64,000 nucleotides of DNA from Alkalicoccobacillus porphyridii (GCF_007293315.1 NZ_VLXZ01000004.1:124001-188000), one strand, 5' to 3'. Counted from the first letter of the stretch, positions 14,961 to 24,852 are shown. Notes: a model not told the origin generated them from the letters alone. Translations and numbers: made by a program.

Positions 14961-17900
14961 ATGCGGAATGCAGGATATCCGAATAAACAAGGGCTATATG
15001 ATCCACAATTTGAGCATGATAATTGTGGCACTGGCTTTTTGGCGCACATGAAGGGGAAGAAGTCTCATCAAATTATAGAGAATGCGCTTCATATTTTACG
15101 CAACCTCGAGCATCGTGGAGGTCAGGGAGATGAAGTGAACACCGGAGATGGCGCCGGAATCTTATTACAAGTTCCACATCGCTTCTTTCAAAAAGCGAGT
15201 GAGTCTCTAAATATAAACCTTCCTGACGCTGGTGAATACGGAGTAGGGATGCTGTTTCTACCTCAAGATAGAAAGAAAAGAGGTTCATGCATCACACGCG
15301 TAAATGAATTAGCCGCTGAGGAATCACTTGAAGTGCTAGGTTGGAGAGATGTTCCAACTAATTCTAAGATGCTAGGTAATGCAGCTAAGCTGTCTATGCC
15401 GAGCATTAAACAAGTGTTTATCAAACGTCCAGATTCAATTAAAGAGGAACTTGAATTTGAACGGAAGCTCTACGTACTAAGAAAAAGAGCTGAAAAGGAA
15501 TTAACTCCTTTTGTTACCGATGAAGAGTCTTTTTATTTTGCTAGTTTGTCTAGCAGAACCATTGTGTATAAAGGCATGCTTACAACCGAACAAGTAGGGC
15601 AATTCTACGTAGATACTGAGGATCCATTATTTGAGTCTGCGATTGCTCTTGTTCATTCACGGTTTAGTACAAACACATTTCCAAGCTGGGAACGTGCGCA
15701 TCCAAACAGATACATGATTCACAACGGTGAAATTAATACGGTTCGCGGAAATGTGAATTGGATGCATGCGCGTGAAGCTAAGTTTGAATCAGATTTATTC
15801 GGTGAATCTTTAGAACAAGTTAAACCAATTGTAGATAAAGACGGCAGCGATTCTTCCATGTTTGATAACACGCTTGAATTCTTATCATTGTCCGGACGAT
15901 CGCTTGCTCATTCAGCAATGATGATGATTCCAGAGCCATGGCAGAATAATACGGAAATGAATGCTAAGAAAAAAGCATTTTACCAGTTCCATAGCACATT
16001 GATGGAGCCTTGGGATGGACCAACCTCAATTGTATTTACGGATGGACGTCAAATTGGTGCTTGTTTAGACCGAAATGGACTAAGGCCATCTCGCTATTAT
16101 GTAACAAAGGATGACTACATCATTCTTTCATCAGAAGTTGGTGTGGTTGAAGTTGAACCTGACAATGTTCTATACAAAGAACGTTTGCATCCAGGGCAAA
16201 TGCTTCTTGTAGACACTGATTTAGGGAGAATCATCCCGGATGAAGAAATTAAAGAAGAAATGATGAATGAACACCCGTATGAAGAGTGGATTGACGAGCA
16301 TTACATTCAGCTCGAAGACATGCTTGAGTCCTCAGAGGTAGAGCATACGGACTTTGCAAAAGTGAGGTCACGCCAACAGGCTTATGGTTACACATATGAA
16401 GAGCTCTCTAAAGTCATTCTACCAATGGCAAAAGATGCGGTTGATCCTGTAAGTTCAATGGGCTATGACTCACCTCTGGCTGTTCTCTCACAAAAACCAC
16501 AGCTCCTTTACAGCTATTTCAAACAGTTGTTTGCTCAAGTAACCAATCCTCCTATCGATGCCATACGTGAAGAAATTGTAACGGCGCTAGGTACGACGAT
16601 TGGTGCTGAAGGAAATTTATTGGATGCTAATGCCAAAAGTGCAAGGCATATTCATTTACCTTCACCTATTATCAATAATGAAGAGCTAGCAAAACTACGA
16701 AATAATAAATTGGATGGATTTAAAACAGCTGTTTTACCAATCGTATTTAATGCTGATCATAAATCAGGATCTCTAGAACAAGCTATGCAGCGTTTATTTG
16801 ATTCGGCTGATCAAGCAATGAGCGAAGGCCATACGTTACTCATCTTAAGCGATAGAGAAATGAATAAACATCAAGCAGCTATTCCAGCGCTTTTGGCTGT
16901 TGCAGGTCTCCATCATGAATTGATTCGAAAAGGTACTCGTACTGAAGTAAGCATACTTCTTGAGTCTGGTGAACCGAGAGAAGTACATCACCATGCGGTT
17001 CTTTTAGGCTATGGTGCAGAGGCAATAAACCCTTATCTTGTTTTTGATTCAATTGATGAAATGATTCAGGATGGTTTGATGGAAGGAGTCTCTTATATCG
17101 AGGCTGTTAACCGATACATCAAAACTGCATCAAAAGCTGTCATGAAGGTTCTTTCTAAAATGGGCATATCTACAATTCAAAGTTACCGTGGTGCTCAAAT
17201 TTTTGAAGCGGTTGGCATTTCAGCAGATGTCATTGATAAGTATTTTACATGGACCACTTCAAGAATAGGCGGCGTTACCCTTGATTTGATTGCAGAGGAA
17301 ACACTTGTGCGACATCACCAAGCGTATACAAGCCAAGAAGGAAGAGTCGATACGCTTGAACCAGGTGATGATTTACAGTGGAGAAGGAACGGTGAACCGC
17401 ACCAATACAATCCACATTCCATTCATATGCTTCAAAATGCCTGTCGAAGCAATAAATACGATCTATTTAAAACGTACTCAGCTTCTATAAATGAACAAAC
17501 TGAGCAACAAACCACGTTACGTGGATTGTTTCGTTTTAAGAAGGTTAACCAATCAGTTCCAGTGCATGCGGTAGAACCTGTTGAAGACATTGTGAAACGG
17601 TTCAGAACGGGAGCTATGTCCTTCGGTTCGATTTCAGCAGAGGCACATGAAACTCTTGCTATTGCGATGAATCGTTTAGGTGGCAAAAGCAACACAGGTG
17701 AAGGTGGAGAGGATCCTGATCGATTTACTCCGGATGAGAATGGAGATTTACGTAGAAGCTCTATTAAACAAGTTGCTTCTGGTAGATTTGGTGTAACAAG
17801 TCATTATCTAGTAAATGCAGATGAGATTCAGATAAAGGTAGCACAAGGGGCAAAGCCTGGGGAAGGTGGACAACTTCCGGGTAATAAGGTTTATCCTTGG

Positions 17901-19556
17901 GTAGCGGAAGTACGAGGATCAACACCGGGAGTTGGATTGATTTCTCCTCCTCCACATCATGACATTTATTCAATTGAAGATTTAGCTGAGCTGATCCATG
18001 ACTTAAAGAACGCAAATCCAAATGCGAAGGTTAGTGTAAAGCTAGTAGCTGGTACCGGGGTTGGTACGATTGCTGCCGGTGTAGCAAAAGGCCGTGCAGA
18101 CGGAATCATTATTAGTGGATATGATGGAGGAACTGGTGCTGCGGCAAGAACAAGCTTAAAGCATACCGGACTTCCGTGGGAAATGGGGCTTGCAGAGACC
18201 CACCAAACCCTTGTTCTAAATAATCTGCGTGACCGTGTAACCATCGAAACAGATGGGAAGCTGATGACTGGTAAGGACGTTATGATTGCGGCATTACTCG
18301 GTGCAGAAGAGTATGCCTTCTCAACGGCTCCACTCGTTGTGTTAGGCTGTATCGTTATGCGTGTTTGTCATTTAGATACGTGTCCAGTTGGGATTGCAAC
18401 CCAGAACCCGGAATTGCGTAAGAAATATATGGGGAAACCAGAGCATGTTGAGACCTTTATGCGTTTTATCGCAGAGGAAATGCGTGAAATTATGGCGGAT
18501 TTAGGTATAACCAAGCTTGATGAATTAATTGGAAGAACAGACCTACTTGAAGTACGTGAAGACGTACAAAATAAAAAGGTTAAACAATTAGATCTTTCAA
18601 GCTTGCTGTATCAGCCCGATCCAGCAAACCCACAAAAGAATTACAAAACAAAAGAACAAGATCACCAATTAGAGCTGTCACTCGATATGCGAGAGCTATT
18701 AGATCAGTGTATGCCAGCCATTGAAAATGGCACACCGGTTCAAGTAGACACACTCGTTCGTAATGTGGATCGGGTAGTTGGTACCATTATTGGTAGCAAA
18801 GTAACAGAAAAATACGGGAAGCAAGGTTTGCCAGAAGATACCATTCAGATAAAACTGAAGGGGTCGGCAGGTCAAAGTATGGGGGCATTTCTCCCAAGTG
18901 GCATGACGATTTCATTAGAAGGTGATGCCAACGACTATACGGGTAAAGGACTTTCAGGTGGTAAGCTAGCTATTTACCCTCCTGAAGGAAGCACGTATGT
19001 GGCTGAGAACAGTATTATCATTGGTAACACTTCGTTCTATGGTGCAACCTCTGGTGAAGCATATATTAGCGGAATAGCAGGAGAACGGTTTGCTGTGCGT
19101 AATTCTGGTGCCAAAGTGGTTGTTGAAGGTGTTGGCGACCATGGCCTTGAGTATATGACAGGCGGCATTGTTGTTAATATCGGTACTTTTGGACGGAACT
19201 TTGCGGCAGGTATGTCCGGTGGAGTAGCTTATGTAATAGATGAAAAGAATCAATTTCAGCAACGCTGCAACACAGAAATGGTCCTATTAGAAGATGTGGT
19301 GGATTCTGCTGATCAAACGGAATTGAGAGAGCTTCTGGAAGAGCATATTCGCATGACTGGAAGTGAAAAAGCGCAGCGTATTATAGACAGCTGGGAAGAG
19401 AGTCTTTCCATGTTTGTTAAGGTTATCCCTAAGGATTATAAACGTATGCTTGAGGCCATCGACCGTGTGAAGCAAGATGGAGTACCTGAACACGATGCAA
19501 TTATGGTTGCATTTGAAGAAAACAAAAGCGATAAGTCCAGAGTCGGTGGAAAATAG
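14961..19556 (+). CDS. gltA: Glutamate synthase large subunit (NADPH-GOGAT alpha)
   Basis: 1531 aa from ATG 14961 (GAGAGGTGGG upstream); an earlier GTG at 14955 is badly spaced. A short propeptide ends before C22 of DNCGTGF, which becomes the N-terminal nucleophile of the class II glutaminase domain (~22-430). Then come the central domain, the FMN-binding synthase domain (~800-1190; TGEGGEDPDRF, VTSHYLVNADEIQIK, VCHLDTCPVGIATQNP with the 3Fe-4S cysteines) and the GXGXG beta-helix (~1260-1460). It makes glutamate from glutamine and 2-oxoglutarate with GltB. All catalytic segments look intact. Confidence 0.97.
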   Translation: MRNAGYPNKQGLYDPQFEHDNCGTGFLAHMKGKKSHQIIENALHILRNLEHRGGQGDEVNTGDGAGILLQVPHRFFQKASESLNINLPDAGEYGVGMLFLPQDRKKRGSCITRVNELAAEESLEVLGWRDVPTNSKMLGNAAKLSMPSIKQVFIKRPDSIKEELEFERKLYVLRKRAEKELTPFVTDEESFYFASLSSRTIVYKGMLTTEQVGQFYVDTEDPLFESAIALVHSRFSTNTFPSWERAHPNRYMIHNGEINTVRGNVNWMHAREAKFESDLFGESLEQVKPIVDKDGSDSSMFDNTLEFLSLSGRSLAHSAMMMIPEPWQNNTEMNAKKKAFYQFHSTLMEPWDGPTSIVFTDGRQIGACLDRNGLRPSRYYVTKDDYIILSSEVGVVEVEPDNVLYKERLHPGQMLLVDTDLGRIIPDEEIKEEMMNEHPYEEWIDEHYIQLEDMLESSEVEHTDFAKVRSRQQAYGYTYEELSKVILPMAKDAVDPVSSMGYDSPLAVLSQKPQLLYSYFKQLFAQVTNPPIDAIREEIVTALGTTIGAEGNLLDANAKSARHIHLPSPIINNEELAKLRNNKLDGFKTAVLPIVFNADHKSGSLEQAMQRLFDSADQAMSEGHTLLILSDREMNKHQAAIPALLAVAGLHHELIRKGTRTEVSILLESGEPREVHHHAVLLGYGAEAINPYLVFDSIDEMIQDGLMEGVSYIEAVNRYIKTASKAVMKVLSKMGISTIQSYRGAQIFEAVGISADVIDKYFTWTTSRIGGVTLDLIAEETLVRHHQAYTSQEGRVDTLEPGDDLQWRRNGEPHQYNPHSIHMLQNACRSNKYDLFKTYSASINEQTEQQTTLRGLFRFKKVNQSVPVHAVEPVEDIVKRFRTGAMSFGSISAEAHETLAIAMNRLGGKSNTGEGGEDPDRFTPDENGDLRRSSIKQVASGRFGVTSHYLVNADEIQIKVAQGAKPGEGGQLPGNKVYPWVAEVRGSTPGVGLISPPPHHDIYSIEDLAELIHDLKNANPNAKVSVKLVAGTGVGTIAAGVAKGRADGIIISGYDGGTGAAARTSLKHTGLPWEMGLAETHQTLVLNNLRDRVTIETDGKLMTGKDVMIAALLGAEEYAFSTAPLVVLGCIVMRVCHLDTCPVGIATQNPELRKKYMGKPEHVETFMRFIAEEMREIMADLGITKLDELIGRTDLLEVREDVQNKKVKQLDLSSLLYQPDPANPQKNYKTKEQDHQLELSLDMRELLDQCMPAIENGTPVQVDTLVRNVDRVVGTIIGSKVTEKYGKQGLPEDTIQIKLKGSAGQSMGAFLPSGMTISLEGDANDYTGKGLSGGKLAIYPPEGSTYVAENSIIIGNTSFYGATSGEAYISGIAGERFAVRNSGAKVVVEGVGDHGLEYMTGGIVVNIGTFGRNFAAGMSGGVAYVIDEKNQFQQRCNTEMVLLEDVVDSADQTELRELLEEHIRMTGSEKAQRIIDSWEESLSMFVKVIPKDYKRMLEAIDRVKQDGVPEHDAIMVAFEENKSDKSRVGGK

Positions 19557-19558
19557 AG

Positions 19559-19585
19559 CAATGGGGCGCTTTATGCGCCCCATTG
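19559..19585 (+). other. Strong intercistronic hairpin between gltA and gltB
   Basis: Perfect 11-bp arms CAATGGGGCGC / GCGCCCCATTG with a 5-nt loop, 3 bp after the gltA stop. It is not followed by a T-run (GGTTTA), so it is a poor terminator. It could protect or partially attenuate the mRNA. Confidence 0.8.
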
Positions 19586-19628
19586 GTTTAAAAAGCGATG
19601 TATCTAATGGAATTGGGAGTTGAGAGCG

Positions 19629-21116
19629 ATGGGGAAGCCAACTGGTTTCATAGAGTATAAGAGAGAGAATCCAATAAAAAAAGACCCTTTTCAACGGACC
19701 AAGAACTGGCAGGAATTTACGATTCTAAGCCCAGAACCAGTCCTTCGCGAACAGGCGTCAAGATGTATGGATTGTGGAATTCCATTTTGTCAGGCTGGAA
19801 CCTCAACGGTCGGTTCTGGCGAAATTGGTTGCCCTGTTTATAACTTAATTCCGGAATGGAATGATTTAGTTTATCGGGGGAAATGGAAAGAAGCATTGGA
19901 AAGACTTCATAAAACGAATAATTTCCCTGAATTTACAGGGCGAGTGTGTCCTGCTCCATGCGAAGGATCCTGTACAGTGGCCATAAGCGATGATCCTGTA
20001 ACGATTAAGAATATCGAGTATAGCATTGTTGAGAAAGGCTTTCAGGAAGGTTGGATTATTCCGGAGCCACCCGCTAAACGTACGGGTAAAAAGGTAGCAG
20101 TTGTGGGATCAGGGCCAGCAGGACTTTCTGCAGCTGCACAACTCAATAAAGCCGGTCACTTAGTCACTGTATTTGAAAGAGAGGATCGTATTGGTGGCTT
20201 ATTAACTTATGGGATTCCAGATGTGAAGCTTGCTAACCACATCGTTGAACGCAGAGTTGATATTATGAGAAAAGAAGGAATCGAATTCAAAACGAATATA
20301 GAGATTGGTAAAGATCTTACAACCAAAGAAATGGAGCAACAGTTTGATGCGACCATTCTTTGTACAGGGGCTACAAAGCCTCGAAATGTAGATATTGAGG
20401 GCCGAGATCTCAAGGGTATTGAATTTGCGATGGACTTTTTGACAAGTAACACAAAAAGTTTGTTAGATTCTAATCTAGAAGATGGAAAGTATATCTCTGC
20501 CAAAGACAAGCATGTTATAGTAATAGGTGGGGGAGATACTGGTGCTGACTGTATTACAACCTCAGTACGCCATGGCGCTAAATCTATTACTCAATTTGAT
20601 ATCAATAAAATGAAATCAGATGCTAGAGAAGATGGAAATGAGTGGCCACTGTTCCCGGTTATTCATCAAAGCGAGGATGCTCATAAAGAAGCAAAAGCAG
20701 TATATGGCAAAGATCCCCGAACGTATATGGTTAATACAGTACGTTTTGAAGGCAACGAAGCTGGCCATGTAACAAAACTACACACGATATCAGTAAAAAC
20801 AACCATTGATGAGAATGGAATTAAAACACGTCATCCAATCGAAGGCACTGAACAGGAATGGAAAGCAGATCTCATTCTATTGGCAGTTGGCTTTACAGGG
20901 CCAGAGAAAGAAATTATTGAATCTATGAAACTAAATACAACCAAACGTTCTATGATTGAAGCTGAGTATGGAAGCTATCAAACAAGTAAAAAAGGCGTAT
21001 TTGCCGCGGGAGATAATCGTCGCGGTCAAAGTTTAGTTGTTTGGGCTATTCATGAAGGAAGAGAAGCAGCTAGAGAGTGTGATCGTTATTTAATGGGTAC
21101 GTCAAATCTTCCTTAA
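19629..21116 (+). CDS. gltB: Glutamate synthase small subunit (GOGAT beta)
   Basis: 495 aa from ATG 19629 (GGGAGTTGAGAG upstream). Near the N-terminus the 4Fe-4S cysteine motif CMDCGIPFC and later CPAPCEGSC are complete. FAD-binding VVGSGPAGLSAA (~150) and NADPH-binding VIGGGDTGAD (~300) Rossmann motifs follow, with the family GDNRRGQSLVVWAI near the end. It passes NADPH electrons to GltA. Separated from gltA by 72 bp containing a strong hairpin. Named gltB by Bacillus convention (gltD in E. coli). Confidence 0.95.
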   Translation: MGKPTGFIEYKRENPIKKDPFQRTKNWQEFTILSPEPVLREQASRCMDCGIPFCQAGTSTVGSGEIGCPVYNLIPEWNDLVYRGKWKEALERLHKTNNFPEFTGRVCPAPCEGSCTVAISDDPVTIKNIEYSIVEKGFQEGWIIPEPPAKRTGKKVAVVGSGPAGLSAAAQLNKAGHLVTVFEREDRIGGLLTYGIPDVKLANHIVERRVDIMRKEGIEFKTNIEIGKDLTTKEMEQQFDATILCTGATKPRNVDIEGRDLKGIEFAMDFLTSNTKSLLDSNLEDGKYISAKDKHVIVIGGGDTGADCITTSVRHGAKSITQFDINKMKSDAREDGNEWPLFPVIHQSEDAHKEAKAVYGKDPRTYMVNTVRFEGNEAGHVTKLHTISVKTTIDENGIKTRHPIEGTEQEWKADLILLAVGFTGPEKEIIESMKLNTTKRSMIEAEYGSYQTSKKGVFAAGDNRRGQSLVVWAIHEGREAARECDRYLMGTSNLP

Positions 21117-21153
21117 GGCATGAATGGTTATTTAGTAGAAGGGGGGAGAGCTT

Positions 21154-21792
21154 ATGATTGCTTGGATGAAGCGCTTATTTTTAGTCGCATCAGCGATTTT
21201 GACATTAGGTTTAGTAGATTTTGAAGAACCGGCTCAAACCCTTTCTCTTTTCACTGCTACAAAAAGCAGTGATGAGCCTAAAGATAATAAATCCTTTGTC
21301 TATAAGATTGACGAATCAGATTATGCCTTGTTTCATTCAGTTTTACCAGCATCTGTCACTCAATATGTTCATTATGATGATGAACAAGCAAGGCTATTGG
21401 CAAAATCATTAGCAATACTTGCGAAGGAGCAAGGTTTTCATAAATTTGGCGAGGTCATTAGCGATCGAATTGGCAGAGATTTTGAACGCACCGTTTTGAC
21501 ATCGCTTGAGCCTGTATTAGCACGTTTAGTCACAGACTTATCCGTTGATCAGCAACGGCAAATTGATGTCACCGAGCAGCCTTCTTCAAAAAAAGGCGAA
21601 AAAATCCTGCATGTTTTTTCAAAGGAAACCGGTGAAGATATGCTTCGTTTTCATGTCAGAAGGGATCAACCCCCAAAACAAGGGCATTGGTTTAATTTCC
21701 ATTACCACATCGCTTCAGATAACTATGAGCATCATTATCCGTTAGCGACCATTTATTGGGGGAAAGATGTACCACCTTCATGGAGTGCATAG
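21154..21792 (+). CDS. ypjP: YpjP family secreted protein
   Basis: 212 aa with an N-terminal hydrophobic segment (LFLVASAILTLGLV) that looks like a signal anchor, then a variable acidic part. The conserved C-terminal core (GEDMLRFHVRRDQPP, HWFNFHYHIA, TIYWGKD-PPSW) matches B. subtilis YpjP. Function unknown. AGGGGGGAG lies just upstream of the ATG. It follows gltB by 38 bp and may be read from the same transcript. Confidence 0.88.
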   Translation: MIAWMKRLFLVASAILTLGLVDFEEPAQTLSLFTATKSSDEPKDNKSFVYKIDESDYALFHSVLPASVTQYVHYDDEQARLLAKSLAILAKEQGFHKFGEVISDRIGRDFERTVLTSLEPVLARLVTDLSVDQQRQIDVTEQPSSKKGEKILHVFSKETGEDMLRFHVRRDQPPKQGHWFNFHYHIASDNYEHHYPLATIYWGKDVPPSWSA

Positions 21793-21970
21793 AATCATCA
21801 TTGGAAACAGTTCTTTTGTTGTTAAGCTATTAAGGCGAAGCAGATAAATGAACTGTTTTTCTATTTAAGGCACCACTAGCGTCAGCTGTTCAAGTATTAG
21901 TCAAAAAATACACTGTTTTTTTCTACTCCATTTGGTACGATAATAGAAGATCGTGTATGGAGGGGTTTGT

Positions 21971-22240
21971 ATGGAAATGAAAGCAACCAATGAAGCTAAT
22001 CAAACCAAAAGAAAAAAACCTGTATGGTTAAAATGGTTGATTCGTTTATTGTTAGCCTATTTACTTATTTTAGCTATTATTTTATCAGCTACTATCATTA
22101 TTTTACTTGGCACGTTTGTACTTGTTATTGTGGATACTTTTACCGACGTTGCAGGACTTCAGGAGTTTACAGAAACAAATTTAGTTCCTATTACGAACTG
22201 GTTATGGAATCTATTTATCTGGCTTATTCCAGGACTTTAG
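21971..22240 (+). CDS. Small membrane protein of unknown function
   Basis: 89 aa from ATG 21971, preceded by GGAGGGGT. A basic N-terminus (KRKKPVWLKW) leads into a long hydrophobic stretch (~24-58), and a second segment rich in Trp (NWLWNLFIWLIPGL) ends the protein. This gives two helices with a short outside loop. No family recognised. kapB starts 26 bp downstream and may be in the same transcript. Confidence 0.6.
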   Translation: MEMKATNEANQTKRKKPVWLKWLIRLLLAYLLILAIILSATIIILLGTFVLVIVDTFTDVAGLQEFTETNLVPITNWLWNLFIWLIPGL

Positions 22241-22266
22241 TTTAATTATAGGGGGGATCCAAGCAA

Positions 22267-22638
22267 ATGAAATTGGAAAGAGCACTTTTTAAAACGGGGA
22301 AATATGTGTGTGAGCGTTTGGAAACAGATGAGGCAAATAGGCGTGCGTTAATTAAAGTACTCGCTGTATTAAAGCACCCTACTCAAGGAGATCTTCATCA
22401 CCCTAAACAAACGGATGTACCGCTTTTTCATGAAAGAAAAGCACTTGCTGAATTCGAAAAAGCATGGGTGCCGTTGTCCACGCTTCGCCCATACGATGGA
22501 GAAAAGCTCTCCTACCAGCATTCGTTACAAGAGGCCTGGGAAGAGCAATATCAGCAGCTTGAGCAGGATGGTTCCGAGTGGGCGAGACAGAGCCAGAATG
22601 CATTGTTGGAATTAAAAAACGAGTATCGCTTTGAGTAA
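22267..22638 (+). CDS. kapB: KapB, kinase-associated protein B
   Basis: 123 aa. The core VLAVLKHPTQGDLHHPKQ followed by VPLFHERKALAEFEKAWVP is the hallmark of KapB, a small SH3-like protein needed for full KinB activity in the B. subtilis sporulation phosphorelay. The name 'lipoprotein' used for the family is misleading, since no signal or lipobox is present. No kinB is visible next to it, unlike the B. subtilis arrangement. AGGGGGGATCC precedes the ATG. Confidence 0.85.
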   Translation: MKLERALFKTGKYVCERLETDEANRRALIKVLAVLKHPTQGDLHHPKQTDVPLFHERKALAEFEKAWVPLSTLRPYDGEKLSYQHSLQEAWEEQYQQLEQDGSEWARQSQNALLELKNEYRFE

Positions 22639-22656
22639 AGGGCGACTCGTTTTTTT
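22615..22656 (+). terminator. Terminator overlapping the kapB 3' end
   Basis: ACGAGT...ACTCGTTTTTTT; the kapB stop codon lies inside the loop. Confidence 0.78.
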
Positions 22657-22677
22657 AAGTGAGGCGAAGCTGTTTTT

Positions 22678-23595
22678 ATGAAGCAACCACTAACATCGTT
22701 TTATCATTATTTTGCGGTATGTATAGCAACCGTTCTTTGGGGCGTAAATATTGTATCCTTAAAATTATTAGTCACGTCTTTTAGCCCAGTGACGATGACA
22801 GCTTTTCGAATCCTAACCGCTGGGCTGTTCCTAGCAGGCATCCTACTACTTAATCGAAAGAATAAACGATTAACGAGAAGCGAATGGTATTTTATTCTAT
22901 CGGGTGGAGCACTAGGCGTGTTTGCTCATCATCTATTTTTGTCCATAGGTTTAACCACTATTAATGCATCAACTGCTGTATTAATTCTTGGGTTGGTACC
23001 AGTAGTAACAGCTATATGCAGTCATATATTTCTAAGAGAATCCTTTTCCTTATGGAACGTTATCGGGATCAGCCTTGCCTTCATTGGTGTTTTGTTTGTA
23101 CAAGGTGGAGTTATGGAGATGACCACTGGTACAATGTATCTACTAGTTGCAGTTGTTGTTCAGGCAGTTAGTTTTTTGTTTGTACGTAAAGCCTCTGAAA
23201 CAGTGTCATCTATACAAATTACAGCATATACGCTAATTGCTGGAGCCATTATGTTATTTCTGACGAGTATGGTCATGGAGCCAAGTGGAGTACACTCCAT
23301 GTTGGTTGGCAATATATCGCTATATAGTATCTTTTTATTTTCAGCCATCGCCTCTACAGCTTGTGGTCAGTTATTATTTAATGTATCAATACGCCATGTG
23401 GGACCTAGTAAGAGTGCGTTGTTCTTAAACTTTGTACCATTCTTCGGGTTGGTATTTTCTTACTTTTTATTAAATGAAGTGATCTATTGGTATCAATGGT
23501 GTGGTTTTGTATTAATTGTTTCCGGAGTCTTATTCGGTACAGGTTATATTGAAAAAGTATGGTTCAAATCCAAACGAGTGAAAAGAATGGCTTAG
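22678..23595 (+). CDS. EamA/DMT-superfamily transporter
   Basis: 305 aa with about ten hydrophobic segments arranged as two EamA repeats. The repeat signatures are WGVNIVSLK near the N-terminus, FSLWNVIGISLAFIGVLFVQGG closing half one, and GQLLFNVSIRHVGPSKSALFLNFVPFFGLVFSYFLLNE in half two. Substrate cannot be told from sequence; relatives export amino acids or metabolites. The basic tail KSKRVKRMA is cytoplasmic. GTGAGGCGAAG lies upstream of the ATG. Confidence 0.85.
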   Translation: MKQPLTSFYHYFAVCIATVLWGVNIVSLKLLVTSFSPVTMTAFRILTAGLFLAGILLLNRKNKRLTRSEWYFILSGGALGVFAHHLFLSIGLTTINASTAVLILGLVPVVTAICSHIFLRESFSLWNVIGISLAFIGVLFVQGGVMEMTTGTMYLLVAVVVQAVSFLFVRKASETVSSIQITAYTLIAGAIMLFLTSMVMEPSGVHSMLVGNISLYSIFLFSAIASTACGQLLFNVSIRHVGPSKSALFLNFVPFFGLVFSYFLLNEVIYWYQWCGFVLIVSGVLFGTGYIEKVWFKSKRVKRMA

Positions 23596-23662
23596 CGTGT
23601 TAATTGATATCCTTTATCTACTGTGAGGAGATTGAGAGACTCACGGTCATGCCCTTATTATT

Positions 23663-23710
23663 ATGTAAATTAATGCCTACCTAAAACAAGCGGACAAAAT
23701 TGGAGGGTGG
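23663..23710 (+). repeat. Composite repeat, copy 3: left-arm remnant
   Basis: TGTAAATTAATGCCTACC then TAAAACAAGCGGACAAAAT and GGAGGG match the left flank and left arm of the 59-kb copy, then similarity stops. No right arm follows. Confidence 0.7.
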
Positions 23711-23767
23711 GGTTCGGCCGAATATAGTAAGCCTTTTTTCAACTGCTCGATTAATACATTTATTCAT

Positions 23768-23814
23768 TAAAAAACCCGAAGGTCATCGTCATTGACGATA
23801 TCCTTCGGGTTTAC
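23768..23814. terminator. Bidirectional terminator between the DMT gene and dapA
   Basis: AAACCCGAAGG..ATCGTC..GACGAT..CCTTCGGGTTT, with A-run and T-run flanks; serves dapA on the minus strand. Confidence 0.88.
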
Positions 23815-23848
23815 TGTTTTTGCTCATATTAAGCGACATTGTCTGAAA

Positions 23849-24739
23849 TTAACTTACATACGTAGCAGTCCAGATTGGCTCTAAGGTTTGACGCAATACC
23901 TTTTCTTGCTCTCCTGTAAGTGGTAAAAGAGGTAATCTTACAGAGCCAGTACGGATTTGGTACATTTCTAAGGCGGCTTTTACAGGGACGGGATTTGGAG
24001 CTGCAAATAATGCTTTCATGCCTGGTAGAAGCTGGCGATGAATACTGGCTGCTTCTTTAATTTGTCCATGTTCAAAGCTTGATATCATTTGTTGCATTTC
24101 ATTTCCAAATATATGTGAGGCTACTGAAACAACACCTGCGCCGCCAATCGAAAGAATAGGTAGCGTTAAGCTGTCATCCCCACTATATACCGTGAACCCT
24201 TTTGGTGCATGCTCGATAAGTAGTGCCATCGCATCCAAGTCTTCACTTGCTTCTTTCATGGAAACGATGTTAGGAATGTCTGCTAATCTAAGAGTCGTTT
24301 CTACATCAATAGATACAGATGAGCGACCAGGAACATTATACAGCATGACGGGAAGAGCGGTTGTCTCTGCTATTGCTTTAAAGTGTTGATAAAGACCTTC
24401 TTGACTCGGTCGGTTATAGTAAGGGGCAACAAGCATAACAGCATCAACACCTAGCTTTGTTGCTTGTTCTGTTAGTTCAATAGATGCTTTTGTACTGTTA
24501 GAACCCGTTCCTGCGATGACCGGAATACGTCCATTTACACAATCTACAGCTGTTTTAAAAACTAGCAGCTTCTCATCTGTTGTTAATGTTGGCGATTCGC
24601 CTGTTGTTCCACCTACAACAATGGCGTCAGAGCCATTATCAATGAGATGTTCAATTAAACGCTTAGTTGCTTCAACATCTACCTGATTAAATTCATTAAA
24701 AGGCGTCACCATAGCCGTAATAATTTTACCGAAATTCAA
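23849..24739 (-). CDS. dapA: 4-hydroxy-tetrahydrodipicolinate synthase
   Basis: 296 aa from a TTG at 24739, chosen because GAGGGTGAT lies just upstream; the longer frame to 24775 lacks a site. Condenses pyruvate with aspartate semialdehyde, entry to lysine, meso-DAP and spore dipicolinate. GGTTGESPTL (~43-52), catalytic Tyr134 in YNVPGRS and Schiff-base Lys162 in VSMKEASED are present. It is preceded on its own strand by a lysine riboswitch, so it is feedback-regulated at RNA level. It stands alone rather than in an asd-dapG-dapA operon, so it may be a second, lysine-controlled copy. Confidence 0.93.
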   Translation of the reverse strand: MNFGKIITAMVTPFNEFNQVDVEATKRLIEHLIDNGSDAIVVGGTTGESPTLTTDEKLLVFKTAVDCVNGRIPVIAGTGSNSTKASIELTEQATKLGVDAVMLVAPYYNRPSQEGLYQHFKAIAETTALPVMLYNVPGRSSVSIDVETTLRLADIPNIVSMKEASEDLDAMALLIEHAPKGFTVYSGDDSLTLPILSIGGAGVVSVASHIFGNEMQQMISSFEHGQIKEAASIHRQLLPGMKALFAAPNPVPVKAALEMYQIRTGSVRLPLLPLTGEQEKVLRQTLEPIWTATYVS

Positions 24740-24794
24740 TATTATCACCCTCGATTCTGTTTTTTTACTACACAAGCGGGCAGAATCTAAAAAT

Positions 24795-24830
24795 CACAAA
24801 AAAACAACAATGACGGGGACTCATTGCTGC
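24795..24830 (-). terminator. Expression-platform terminator of the lysine riboswitch
   Basis: Minus strand AGCAATGA-GTCCCCG-TCATTGTT followed by TTTTTT, between the aptamer and dapA. Lysine binding would favour this terminator. Confidence 0.8.
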
Positions 24831-24852
24831 ATGGTGATGCGAAACCCATACC

